Positions 25,324 to 32,931 of a stretch of 64,000 nt of DNA are shown piece by piece (the first letter of the stretch is position 1; every line of letters starts with the position of its first letter). The position numbers and the translations under genes were made by a program. A model generated the notes under the pieces. The model did no database searches. It saw only the letters and a list, made by a program, of their open reading frames with translations, and was not told where the DNA came from. Source of the stretch: JBGTFE01 sp036403235 (GTDB taxonomy: Bacteria > Acidobacteriota > Blastocatellia > Pyrinomonadales > Pyrinomonadaceae); NCBI GenBank assembly GCA_036403235.1, contig DASWRI010000065.1:1-64000 (forward strand), in the 5' to 3' direction.

Positions 25324-25509
25324 ATGAAAAATAGTGATGAAATGTTTTCCGTTGGTGAAATTATCCAAAGCAAAGAGTTTGAGCGCGAAGCTCCTAAAGG
25401 ATTCAGTTTTGAAATCCGTAGAGTTTTACGTGATAAAAGGCGCAAGGAAACCAAACAAACTCAAAATGTAAATAAAACCAAAAAGAAAAATATCAGCTTG
25501 GCAAAGTAA
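25324..25509 (+). CDS. Small basic protein preceding Rep
   Basis: The 61-residue product starts at 25324 (MKNSDEMFSVGEIIQSKEFE) and ends in a lysine/arginine-rich tail (RRKETKQTQNVNKTKKKN). The family is not recognised. It stops 6 bp before the start of Rep, so the two are co-transcribed and probably coupled. Genes in this position in rolling-circle replicons are often copy-control or Rep helper proteins, which is inference from position only. Confidence 0.55.
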   Translation: MKNSDEMFSVGEIIQSKEFEREAPKGFSFEIRRVLRDKRRKETKQTQNVNKTKKKNISLAK

Positions 25510-25515
25510 GGATTT

Positions 25516-26703
25516 ATGCAAAATTCATTGCCAAAGCCGAAAGTAAAACTTTCATTGGTAGAACGCCAAAAGAGTAAAAATCTCGACGGTGAATCTATCA
25601 GTAGAGTTTTGCGCTTTTCATCTGATAGCCGATTAGTTCAAGGATTATCGGATAGAATTTGGGCTTGCTGTCAATACAATAATCTTTTCACCGCAGACGA
25701 TTTGCATACCGAAGACGGCGAACTTTACGAAGGACGCGGGCAACTTTGGGCGTGTAACTCTCGGCTTTGTCCGGTCTGCACAGGCAGACTCGCTAAACGC
25801 AATAGAAAAATAGCTCGCTACGTTATTGACCGTGAAAATACAAAATTACTTGTCGGTGAAGATTGGTATTTCATCACTCTAACAATGCCTGATTTGTCAT
25901 TGGTTGATTTATCTTTAATGGACTGTCGAAAAGTGATAAATACGGCTTGGCGAAAGTTCTCACGGTCAAAATGGTTTAAATATATTTCACGCGGCGGAAT
26001 GAAGGACGAAGAATTTACCGTTGGCGACCATCAGCAATATCACTATCATTTGCATTTATTAGCAATTTGCCGGAGCCGGATTCAATCGAATAATTTTCAC
26101 GAAATACGCTATGAATGGACACGAGCTTTAGAGTTTTCTTTTCGCAAACATAATATAAAATTTCAATGTAATACTTCCGATGGTCTCGCTGTTTCAAATG
26201 TCCAAAAGGTTTGGAATAAAGAAAGGGCAATACTCGAACTCTGCAAATACATCACCAAAACAACCGACTGGGCGAAAATACCACAGGCGCAATTAGCCGA
26301 AATAGCCACTGTAAAGCGTTTTCCGCGAATGTTTGAGGTCTATGGTATCTGCAAGGAAACTGCAAAGCAGATTCGCGCAGCATCCACCAAACGAGCCGAA
26401 GATAAAGAGACATATCTTGATACAAAGAAAATAACTGACAGCGAAACCGATTCGGACGATTGCCAAAATTTTGATGCCGAAACTATTGGCGAAAAAATAT
26501 CTGTCAACGGTGAAGCGTCAAACTCGCACGCACCGCCCGCGAAAAAGAAGACTTGGCGCGAGCTATGCCGCATTTTGCCAAGAAACCAATGGCTAGAGCA
26601 TCTGGAAAATGAAATTGCACGAGTTCAAGAATACCGACGAAGGCAGTTAAGGGAAAAGTTTGCCTTCGCTTCGTTCAAAATATTGAACGGCGAAACCTTT
26701 TAA
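25516..26703 (+). CDS. rep: Rolling-circle replication initiator (HUH endonuclease, Rep_1-like)
   Basis: This protein nicks a double-strand origin and starts rolling-circle replication. The 395-residue product has a zinc-binding segment C80-x4-C85-x2-C88 (ACNSRLCPVC). Motif 1 is FITLTMP (119-125). Motif 2 is YHYHLHLLAI, with the metal-binding HLH at 178-180. Motif 3 is ELCKYITKTTDW, with the likely catalytic Tyr245. This order is that of the pUB110/Rep_1 superfamily. A polar, acidic linker (about 290-340) and a basic C-terminus follow. It lies between the hairpin field and the xis/int genes. The nick site is not identified. Confidence 0.85.
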   Translation: MQNSLPKPKVKLSLVERQKSKNLDGESISRVLRFSSDSRLVQGLSDRIWACCQYNNLFTADDLHTEDGELYEGRGQLWACNSRLCPVCTGRLAKRNRKIARYVIDRENTKLLVGEDWYFITLTMPDLSLVDLSLMDCRKVINTAWRKFSRSKWFKYISRGGMKDEEFTVGDHQQYHYHLHLLAICRSRIQSNNFHEIRYEWTRALEFSFRKHNIKFQCNTSDGLAVSNVQKVWNKERAILELCKYITKTTDWAKIPQAQLAEIATVKRFPRMFEVYGICKETAKQIRAASTKRAEDKETYLDTKKITDSETDSDDCQNFDAETIGEKISVNGEASNSHAPPAKKKTWRELCRILPRNQWLEHLENEIARVQEYRRRQLREKFAFASFKILNGETF

Positions 26704-26727
26704 TTGATTAAATTTGTAATTTTTCAA

Positions 26728-26744
26728 AGTCAATTTTATTGACT
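26728..26744. promoter_or_regulatory. 17-bp operator-like palindrome between rep and xis
   Basis: AGTCAAT-TTT-ATTGACT is a perfect 7-bp dyad with a 3-base spacer, 25 bp after the rep stop. Its size fits an operator for a small dimeric regulator. The following bases GAAATGCCGATGTTT...CGGTAAT repeat a motif found at the terminator before the rep genes (25229-25260). Confidence 0.4.
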
Positions 26745-26798
26745 GGAGCGAAACCGCGCTATTAACGGATTTGCTTTTGAGCTGAAGCAACGGCAGAA

Positions 26799-27188
26799 AT
26801 GCCGATGTTTGCCGGTAATCGAATGACAACTGAACAATTCAAAAATCTAAGTTCTATCGTTCGTCAAATGCGTGATGTGGTGAAACGTTCAATTGATGAA
26901 ATTACAGAACTTGGTGAAAGAGCTTTGTCGGTATTTGTCGAAAATGAAGAAATGAGTTCAAAAAATCCATTGCCGAAAGTAGCAATTGAAAAGCGATTAT
27001 TAAACAAGACAGAGCTTGCCAGACGTTTGGGCGTTTCCGTCCGAACTGTGAACAATTTGCAGAACGATGGCTTGCCATCGGTGAAGCTGCGGAAACGAGT
27101 TTTATTTGATTATGAAAAAGTTTTGACCTGGACGGAAGAAAGGGAAATTGGAGAAAGTCGAAAAAATAAATTGCGTGTAGTAAAATAA
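26799..27188 (+). CDS. Excisionase-like helix-turn-helix protein
   Basis: The 129-residue product (or 121 from the in-frame ATG at 26823) has a helical N-terminal part, then a MerR/excisionase-type winged helix: LLNKTELARRLGVSVRTVNN, LQNDGLPSVKLRKRVLFD, then YEKVLTWTEER. Proteins with this domain bind DNA next to recombination sites and control the direction of the integrase. Its place directly before int and after rep supports the role. The start is uncertain because neither ATG has a good ribosome site. Confidence 0.75.
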   Translation: MPMFAGNRMTTEQFKNLSSIVRQMRDVVKRSIDEITELGERALSVFVENEEMSSKNPLPKVAIEKRLLNKTELARRLGVSVRTVNNLQNDGLPSVKLRKRVLFDYEKVLTWTEEREIGESRKNKLRVVK

Positions 27189-27193
27189 TCAGG

Positions 27194-27216
27194 CGCAAAA
27201 CACTTAGCAACGGCAA
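27194..27216 (+). promoter_or_regulatory. Right copy of the 23-bp integrase-linked motif
   Basis: CGCAAAA-C-ACTTAGCAACGGCAA lies between the xis stop and the int start and matches, inverted, the motif at 23010-23032 with one mismatch. A second AGGCGCAAA at 27231-27239 overlaps the int ribosome site. Confidence 0.5.
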
Positions 27217-27239
27217 AATTAAACTAAAGTGAGGCGCAA

Positions 27240-28349
27240 ATGGTAGTTCATCAAAGAGGGACGAAAAAAGGCAGTTGGTATGTTCATCTGCAAATCAATG
27301 GCAAACGAATAAGAAAAGTAATTAAAGAAGCTCGGACGAGGCGCGAAGCTGAAAAAGCCGAAAGAGTAATTTTAGCTGAATTATTTGAAAATCGTTGGGG
27401 CATCGGCGGTCAAAAGAATTTTACTGATTTTGTCGAAAATAGTTATAAGCCTTACGCGAGGGAACATAAGAAAGGTTATTATGTTGAACTTTCGGCGCTA
27501 AAGGTTTTGATTAAAAGATTCGGTAAAAGTCGCCTTTGTGATATTACGCCGGAAGAAATAGAAAGATTTAAACGCGAGCGAGCTTCCGAAAAAACTAAAC
27601 TTGGAAAATTAAGGTCAAAAGCAACGGTCAATCGTGATGTTGCCGTTTTGTCGGCGGTCTTTAATCTTGCTAAAGAATTTGGCGAATTGAAAGATAATCC
27701 GGTTAATCACGTAAGATATTACACGGATTTACCTACACGCGAGCGCGTATTATCCGAAGCCGAAGAAAGGATTTTGTTTGATAATATCCGCGATGATGTC
27801 AGATTCAGCAATCAAGTTGAAATTCTGCTTTATACCGGAATGCGGCGTGGCGAACTTTTTAAACTTCAATGGCGGGACGTTGATTTGGAAGAAGGATATA
27901 TAAATCTCCGAAAGGAAACTACCAAAACAAACAGAGCGCGACCTTTGCCGATGCTTTCCAACGTCAAAGCCATATTTGAAAATCTTCGGCGCGAAGCTGG
28001 AGAAATTCACCCAGAGACAATAATCTTTTCTGGGATGGATTCGCAAGCTAATACATTTTCAAATCATTTTACGGAAATTTGCAGAGCTTTGGGCATCGAA
28101 AGCTTAACCGTCCATTCTTTGCGTCATACATTCAGCACTAGAACTGATGAGTGTAGCGTTGGCGCATTTGCTCAAAAAGCTTTACTCGGTCATTCAAAAC
28201 TCACAATGACAGACCGATATACGCACGTATCAAAAGAGAGCCTAAAAGAGAGAATTGTGCCTATGGAACAATACATAAACCGTAGAAACGAAGGGACAAA
28301 TGAAAGTGATTTAAGAAGTTCAAATGTATTGAAGCGTAAGAAATTGTAA
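27240..28349 (+). CDS. int: Tyrosine recombinase/integrase
   Basis: The 369-residue phage-type integrase has an N-terminal arm-binding region (QRGTKKGSWYVHLQINGKRI) and a SAM-like core-binding domain around 60-165. The catalytic domain has every key residue: Arg202 (LLYTGMRRGELFKLQW), Lys in the beta-hairpin (KETTKTNRARPLPM), His292-x-x-Arg295 (TVHSLRHTFSTRTD), His318 (LLGHSK) and Tyr327 (MTDRYTHV). It should therefore be active. The ATG follows GAGG. It is the rightmost gene of the recombination module, about 0.78 kb from the right direct repeat. Confidence 0.95.
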   Translation: MVVHQRGTKKGSWYVHLQINGKRIRKVIKEARTRREAEKAERVILAELFENRWGIGGQKNFTDFVENSYKPYAREHKKGYYVELSALKVLIKRFGKSRLCDITPEEIERFKRERASEKTKLGKLRSKATVNRDVAVLSAVFNLAKEFGELKDNPVNHVRYYTDLPTRERVLSEAEERILFDNIRDDVRFSNQVEILLYTGMRRGELFKLQWRDVDLEEGYINLRKETTKTNRARPLPMLSNVKAIFENLRREAGEIHPETIIFSGMDSQANTFSNHFTEICRALGIESLTVHSLRHTFSTRTDECSVGAFAQKALLGHSKLTMTDRYTHVSKESLKERIVPMEQYINRRNEGTNESDLRSSNVLKRKKL

Positions 28350-28472
28350 TGAGCGAATAATGAGTGTCTCATAAGTCAACAAATGGATTTAGTTTTGAGA
28401 CTTTGATTGTGAAATGGCTTTTGAAACAGTTTGAAGTGAGCTAATAATTAGTAATTGTAATGATGAAAAAGA

Positions 28473-28503
28473 GTATCAAAAACGGGCGTTTTTGACACTG
28501 TTA
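28473..28503. repeat. Left flanking repeat of the lipoprotein cassette (hairpin)
   Basis: TCAAAAACG and CGTTTTTGA (28476-28484, 28487-28495) form a hairpin followed by CACTGTTA. The 31-base unit matches 28961-28991 at 26 positions in direct orientation, and the two copies bracket one gene. Confidence 0.6.
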
Positions 28504-28525
28504 TTTTGACAGAAAGTTAATAAAT

Positions 28526-28936
28526 TTACTTTGGAGATATTGGACTGCTTTTAGAAGTAGCAGGAGTGTTTCTCTTAGTCGATGCTCTAATTACTCCTGA
28601 TTCGTCAACATATAAACTTAATTCATCACTGTCTTCTGAATCTGCTTTATTTTCTTCTGCTTCAGGCACAACAGATAAATTATAGCGTTCCTCCTCAACT
28701 TTCAGATTAAATTTATATCCATGTTCTTCAAGGTCGGCAAATCTTTCTTCAAGTAATCCTTTTTCTATCAATTCGTTCATAGATGCGTATGAGCCATTAC
28801 CATATTTATCTTTGTATATCTGTTCTGCATCTCGAAATCTTTGAACATCATGAATTATTGAACTCACCCGCCAGTTGTAAGGCATATTGCAACCGATGAA
28901 GTTCAGTACAACGAACAAAGTTATTAAAACTTTCAT
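28526..28936 (-). CDS. Small lipoprotein with prepilin-like C-terminal region, element-borne
   Basis: The 136-residue product has a lipoprotein signal (MKVLITLFVVLNFIGC, lipobox FIGC). A region RFRDAEQIYKDKYGNGSYAS, then GYKFNLKVEEERYNLSVVPE, resembles the globular part of type II secretion/type IV pilin-like proteins but lacks the prepilin N-terminus. A low-complexity tail follows (KRNTPATSKSSPISPK). It is the only element gene on the minus strand and is flanked by two near-identical hairpin repeats. It could be a cargo gene displayed at the cell surface. Confidence 0.65.
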   Translation of the reverse strand: MKVLITLFVVLNFIGCNMPYNWRVSSIIHDVQRFRDAEQIYKDKYGNGSYASMNELIEKGLLEERFADLEEHGYKFNLKVEEERYNLSVVPEAEENKADSEDSDELSLYVDESGVIRASTKRNTPATSKSSPISPK

Positions 28937-28960
28937 TTCTATTTTATTTTGATTCTTTTT

Positions 28961-28991
28961 GTCTCAAAAAGGGTCGTTTTCGAGACTGTTA
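28961..28991. repeat. Right flanking repeat of the lipoprotein cassette (hairpin)
   Basis: GTCTC at 28961-28965 pairs with GAGAC at 28982-28986, and the unit ends CTGTTA. It is the direct partner of 28473-28503. Confidence 0.6.
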
Positions 28992-29127
28992 GAAGTATAT
29001 CACTACAAGATTAGGACACTACTAAAAGATTGCTCAAAACTCACAACAAAACAATACAAAAACCTTTGGAACGACACAAAAAATACAGATACTCCGAATT
29101 CATTGAAGAAAACGCAACAACGTTGAC

Positions 29128-29141
29128 AAGAGTTTTGTAAT
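29128..29141 (+). repeat. Candidate attR core, AAGAGTTTTGTAAT
   Basis: This is the exact direct copy of 22937-22950. It lies 34 bp before the stop codon of the host diguanylate cyclase gene, after which host codon usage resumes. Confidence 0.6.
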
Positions 29142-29175
29142 AGATTCTTTAAGGCGAGATTACTGATGACATACG

Positions 29176-30414
29176 TTAGAAAAGCTCGGCCGGAACTTTC
29201 GAAGCGGACTGGTGAATTTCGGCGGCATCGGGTTTTTCCGCTTCGGCGATTTTTTTATTGTGCTGCTTGGCTTTATACATCTCGCCGTCGGCGATTTCGA
29301 TGGCTTTTTCAAGCTCGTCGATTTCGTTAAAAACGGAGAAGCCGAAGGAAACTTTAATGGTTATTTTTTCCGTCAGGCCGTATAGCTTCACGTCTTCCAA
29401 AAGCAGATTCAGATTTTCCATGCGAAGCTGCGCCTGGTGAGCGTCAAAGCCGAGCATGACGACGAAAAATTCGTCGCCGCCCCACCGGAAAATCAAATCG
29501 TCGGCGCGCACGAGCGAGCGAATCGCGTGCGCCACGGTGCTGATGGCCACGTCGCCGACCGGATGGCCGTGATGGTCGTTTATCGGTTTCAGATTGTCGA
29601 TGTCGAAAACGCCGACGCAGCCCGCAACGGCGCTTTTTTCCTTGCCGTGTTTGCGCAGAAAACCGTAAAAAGCGTGTCGGGTAAAGGCGGTCGTCAAAGG
29701 GTCGATATGCGCGAGCTTTTCGAGCTGGTCGTGCGCTTCCTTGAGCTTGTGATTCGTTTCTTCGGTTTCGCGCCGGACTCTTTCCATCAAAACGATGACC
29801 ATTCCGAAACCGAGCAGAATTTCTAAAACGAGGTCGATAATCGAGTTATAAGCCAGATAATTGCTCGGCAGAGGCAAATCGTAGCCGGCCTGCCTGAGAC
29901 TGAAAATAACCGTGTAGTGATAAAAATCGAGTGCCAGCAGAGCAAGCGCAAACTGCATTATGCGCGAACCCGTATTTTTGCGGTGCGGAGCGCTGGCCGA
30001 AAGCGTAAAAAACGCGACGGCAAAAGCGGTCGCCAGAATAAACGCGTGAAAATTGAAGACGTTATTAAAATCGTTGACCGGAAAAACGAGAAAAGTTGAA
30101 ATCAGACAAGCGGGAATCAGCAATAAATAGCTTTTGGGCGAAGACTTTTTGTCAAATGCGTAGTTTCGGCAGCCGGCAATCAGCAAATACGAAAAGACGT
30201 ATTCGGCGACGTAATACAAAACCAGAAAAACTTTTGTAACGGGCGGAAAATTAAAAGCGATATAAAGACTTAAAAGGGCGCAGGAAAGCGACAGCCAGGC
30301 CGTTTGCCAGTAGCTCAGGGCAGTCGATTTGAATGATTTGGCTAAAAAAATAAATAAAGTGCCGATTAAAAAAATCCCGGCAAATTGTATGATTAGCCCT
30401 ATTATCGAATCCAT
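29176..30414 (-). CDS. Membrane diguanylate cyclase (GGDEF)
   Basis: This enzyme makes c-di-GMP from two GTP. From the ATG at 30414 it has 412 residues, with six or seven membrane helices in residues 1-210, a short coiled coil (REETEETNHKLKEAHDQLEK) and a GGDEF domain. The active site RWGGDEFFVV is intact. RADD, five residues before it, is a complete RxxD inhibitory site, so product feedback is expected. The C-terminal tail is short and charged. It is a single gene. Its 3' end is the right flank of the integrated element and appears undamaged. Confidence 0.93.
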   Translation of the reverse strand: MDSIIGLIIQFAGIFLIGTLFIFLAKSFKSTALSYWQTAWLSLSCALLSLYIAFNFPPVTKVFLVLYYVAEYVFSYLLIAGCRNYAFDKKSSPKSYLLLIPACLISTFLVFPVNDFNNVFNFHAFILATAFAVAFFTLSASAPHRKNTGSRIMQFALALLALDFYHYTVIFSLRQAGYDLPLPSNYLAYNSIIDLVLEILLGFGMVIVLMERVRRETEETNHKLKEAHDQLEKLAHIDPLTTAFTRHAFYGFLRKHGKEKSAVAGCVGVFDIDNLKPINDHHGHPVGDVAISTVAHAIRSLVRADDLIFRWGGDEFFVVMLGFDAHQAQLRMENLNLLLEDVKLYGLTEKITIKVSFGFSVFNEIDELEKAIEIADGEMYKAKQHNKKIAEAEKPDAAEIHQSASKVPAELF

Positions 30415-30519
30415 AACTTGAAGAGATTGAAAACGGTAGAACCGGAAAACACAGGAGACTTGGAAGAAAACGTCGTATAACACGACAATTAAAGTTTAAC
30501 CTGAAACCGCGCAAGTTGT

Positions 30520-31458
30520 CTATACTTTTTTAATCAGCTCCTCGATTTCCCGCGTCGTCGGCAAAGCTGTTCTTGCGCCGAGACGACGGCACTTAAGAGC
30601 GGCGACGGCGTTTGCTTTTTGAGCGGCGTCTTCGATGATTTCGCCGCCGAGCAGGCCGTGGAGAAAACCGACTCGAAAGGCGTCGCCCGCGCCGGTCGTG
30701 TCTTTGCATCCGCCCGGCACGGGGAAGCCGCGCGTTTCGATAAATCGGTCGCCGCACAAAATCAAAGAGCCGTTTTCGCCGAGAGTCAAGCCCGTAATCG
30801 GGCAGCCGAAACGCGTCTTTAATTCGCGCAGAGACTGTTTCCTGTCTTTAATGCCGAGAAGTTTTTCGGGAAATTCAGCCGAGGAAATCAAGATGTCAAC
30901 GTGCGGCAAAAGCTCGGTGATTCCTTCAAAAACGTTGTCGATGTCAATCGAGACAATCGCGCCGCTCGTTTTTGCCGCGCGCGCCAATTTGAGACAAGCG
31001 CGCGCGTCGTGCGGCGTAAAATGCAGAACTTTGCCCATCGAAGCGGCTTCCGCGGGAACTTCCGTTTCGCTGTAGGACAATTTTTCGTCCCGGTGCCAGA
31101 TGACCGTCCGCTCGCCGTTTCGCTCGTCAATCACGATAAAAGCGATTTGCGTCCGCGCGCCTTCGATTTGTTCGGCAAAACGGACATCGACCGCTTCGTC
31201 GCGCAGCGTCTGCAAACCGAAATCGCCTTCGCGGTCTGTGCCGAAGCGACCGACGTAAGAAGTTTTCGCGCCCAGACGCGCCAGACCGACCATCGTCGTC
31301 GCCACTTCGCCGCCGGCGGCCTGAATATAATCGTTTAATTTGATTTTTGAGTTAAACGGCGGATATCCGGGAACGACAATCAAAAAATCGACTGCATTTG
31401 TGCCGAAACCGACGACGTCGAATTCTTTATTTTGAGAAAGCTCGAATGGAAATTGCAT
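30520..31458 (-). CDS. PfkB-family sugar/nucleoside kinase
   Basis: This ribokinase-like kinase has 312 residues. The N-terminal substrate motif reads VVGFGTNAVDFLIVVPGYPP, followed by AAGGEVATTMVGLARLGAKT. The C-terminal signature GCKDTTGAGDAFRVGFLHGL contains the anion hole and catalytic Asp. The sugar cannot be told from sequence. It is a single gene transcribed toward the cyclase gene. A T-rich stretch follows its stop but no strong hairpin was seen. Confidence 0.88.
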   Translation of the reverse strand: MQFPFELSQNKEFDVVGFGTNAVDFLIVVPGYPPFNSKIKLNDYIQAAGGEVATTMVGLARLGAKTSYVGRFGTDREGDFGLQTLRDEAVDVRFAEQIEGARTQIAFIVIDERNGERTVIWHRDEKLSYSETEVPAEAASMGKVLHFTPHDARACLKLARAAKTSGAIVSIDIDNVFEGITELLPHVDILISSAEFPEKLLGIKDRKQSLRELKTRFGCPITGLTLGENGSLILCGDRFIETRGFPVPGGCKDTTGAGDAFRVGFLHGLLGGEIIEDAAQKANAVAALKCRRLGARTALPTTREIEELIKKV

Positions 31459-31665
31459 TTTAAGACTTTGATTTTAGATTTATTTTTCAGTAAATAATAA
31501 TCTATTAATGTCTGCTTGATTACAACTAAAGACGGGGAAAAATTTTAATCTAAAACCTTGCCAAAATGTTTCAAAAAAAGTTAGATTGACAGCATACATA
31601 TTTTTCGCTTGCCGTTTAAGTGAAACGCCATAAATTTTACAAAATTACCTGGAGAAAATAAAAAA

Positions 31666-31854
31666 ATGCCAACTGCTATCTGCCCCGAATGCTCTGAAGA
31701 CGTTTACGTTGACGCCGATTCCGAACAAGGCGACGTCGTTTCATGCGACGAGTGCGGAACCGATTTGGAAATCGTCGGACTCGACCCGATAGAACTGGAT
31801 ATTCATGAGGACGGCGACGACGATTTTGACGACGAAGAAGAGTTCGAGTATTAG
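31666..31854 (+). CDS. LysW-like zinc mini-protein with an atypical C-terminus
   Basis: The 62-residue product resembles LysW, the amino-group carrier protein of the LysW-dependent lysine/arginine pathway. It has two CxxC pairs (AICPECSEDV and SCDECGTDLE) for one zinc, then EIVGLDPIELDI and an acidic tail. LysW ends in EDWGE with the C-terminal Glu as attachment point. This protein ends DDEEEFEY, so the usual conjugation residue is absent. No lysX, argX or related gene is in the window. It has a GGAG ribosome site and is followed by a 20-bp hairpin. It could be an orphan carrier or a regulatory paralogue. Confidence 0.75.
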   Translation: MPTAICPECSEDVYVDADSEQGDVVSCDECGTDLEIVGLDPIELDIHEDGDDDFDDEEEFEY

Positions 31855-31869
31855 AAAAGAAGAAATTTA

Positions 31870-31918
31870 GCCGCGAACAAACACAAAAAAATAATTAATT
31901 TTTGTGTTTGTTCGCGGC
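31870..31918. terminator. 20-bp perfect hairpin after the LysW-like gene
   Basis: Arms 31870-31889 (GCCGCGAACAAACACAAAAA) and 31899-31918 are exact inverted copies. It lies between the convergent LysW-like and VWFA genes and fits a bidirectional terminator. Confidence 0.75.
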
Positions 31919-31935
31919 CTTTCGGGGCTCAAGTT

Positions 31936-32931
31936 TTATTGTTTCTGTTGATAACCAGCGCGATTTTGTTTGATTTCGAAACCGCTTCGGGATTCGATTC
32001 TGATTTGATGAAATTTTCCGTTCTGGTTTTTTGTCATGTCCGGGTAAAACGCCAGCACATAGGACGAGGTAATTTCTTCGGCTAAATTCTTAAAAAGCGG
32101 CTCAAAGCTTGTCTCAGTCACATAAAACGCGCGCCCGCCGGTTTTTTCTATCAAACCGCTCGCTTCGATTGGCGTCATGAGCGGTTTTTTATCTCTTTGA
32201 AGACGCGAAAACGACGGCAGAAGAACGGTGTAAACGGTTGTTTCCGCTTCGTTTGCACGCTCGATTACGGTTTTCGGCGAAATCGTGTCGCCGACCGGAA
32301 ATCCGTCGGTGATGACGATGACGGCGCGGCGCGGAATTTTTTGTTTGACCGCCGCCGGCGATTTTTTCCGCAAAAGCCGAATCGCGTCGTCAACCGCGTC
32401 ATAAGCGTGCGTCGAAAGACCTTCCTGGTCGCGCATGAGCTTTTCAAAAGTTTTTTCGAGCTTGTCCGGTCGATTTGTAAAAGACTGCAGCGTTTTTACT
32501 TCCATTCCGAAGGTCATGACGGCGAAATACGAGTTGTAATCGGCGAGCCGTTTAACGAAAACCTGCAGCGCGTCGCGCAGCTTGGAGAGCTCGTCCTGCG
32601 TCATGCTGCCCGAAACGTCCAATGCGAAAACAATCGAAAGCGGGCGGCTTTCGTCGGTTTTTTTTATCGGCTCGAAAAAATCAATCGGGCGCTCGACGCC
32701 GTCTTCGAAAATCTTAAAATCTTCCATCTTCAGACCGCGCACCGGATTGCCGCCCTTGTCCGTGACCGAAACTTCGAACGGAATTAAATCGGTTTCGATT
32801 TTGATAACGTCGTCCGAATCCTGCGCGAAAAGATGCGGCGCAAAACACAAAAAGAGAATCGCGCAAACAAACTTAATCAGATACAGATTAAATCTTCGTC
32901 CGCCGTCTGAAAAAAAAATTGCTTCGCTCAT
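31936..32931 (-). CDS. Secreted VWFA-domain protein of the acidobacterial type
   Basis: The 331-residue product has a signal peptide (IKFVCAILFLCFAPHLFAQ). An N-terminal beta domain follows (IKIETDLIPFEVSVTDKGGN, then VRGLKMEDFKIFEDGVERPI), then a von Willebrand A domain with an intact MIDAS (FALDVSGSMTQDEL) and a later ITDGFPVGD. The combination matches the VWFA-related Acidobacteria family TIGR03436, which is abundant in that phylum and otherwise rare, so it supports the taxonomic guess. Adhesion or protein-protein contact outside the inner membrane is likely. Confidence 0.88.
   Translation of the reverse strand: MSEAIFFSDGGRRFNLYLIKFVCAILFLCFAPHLFAQDSDDVIKIETDLIPFEVSVTDKGGNPVRGLKMEDFKIFEDGVERPIDFFEPIKKTDESRPLSIVFALDVSGSMTQDELSKLRDALQVFVKRLADYNSYFAVMTFGMEVKTLQSFTNRPDKLEKTFEKLMRDQEGLSTHAYDAVDDAIRLLRKKSPAAVKQKIPRRAVIVITDGFPVGDTISPKTVIERANEAETTVYTVLLPSFSRLQRDKKPLMTPIEASGLIEKTGGRAFYVTETSFEPLFKNLAEEITSSYVLAFYPDMTKNQNGKFHQIRIESRSGFEIKQNRAGYQQKQ

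Larger units (their letters stand above)
22937..29141 (+). mobile_element. Integrated rolling-circle replicon with Rep-Xis-Int module, about 6.2 kb
   Basis: The region differs from its flanks by high A+T (19 G+C in the 60 bases 23881-23940, against 29 in a host line at 54061-54120) and by phage/plasmid-type genes. In order it carries small unknown genes, an iteron-like array, a hairpin field, a rolling-circle Rep, an excisionase-like HTH protein, a tyrosine integrase and a small lipoprotein gene. A 14-bp direct repeat, AAGAGTTTTGTAAT, occurs at 22937-22950 and 29128-29141 and is the best candidate for attL/attR. No relaxase, TraB/FtsK-like or coat gene is seen, so it is probably mobilised by others or is a plasmid-like satellite. 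The boundaries are inferred. Confidence 0.8.

Noticed and set aside
28473..28991. Integron attC sites around the lipoprotein gene
   Set aside because: The core GTTRRRY/RYYYAAC boxes are not present in either hairpin unit and no intI-specific feature is seen in the integrase.
28350..29175. tRNA or tRNA fragment as integration target of the element
   Set aside because: No cloverleaf or TTCGAATCC-like T-arm was found at either end; the 14-bp repeat lies in plain intergenic DNA.
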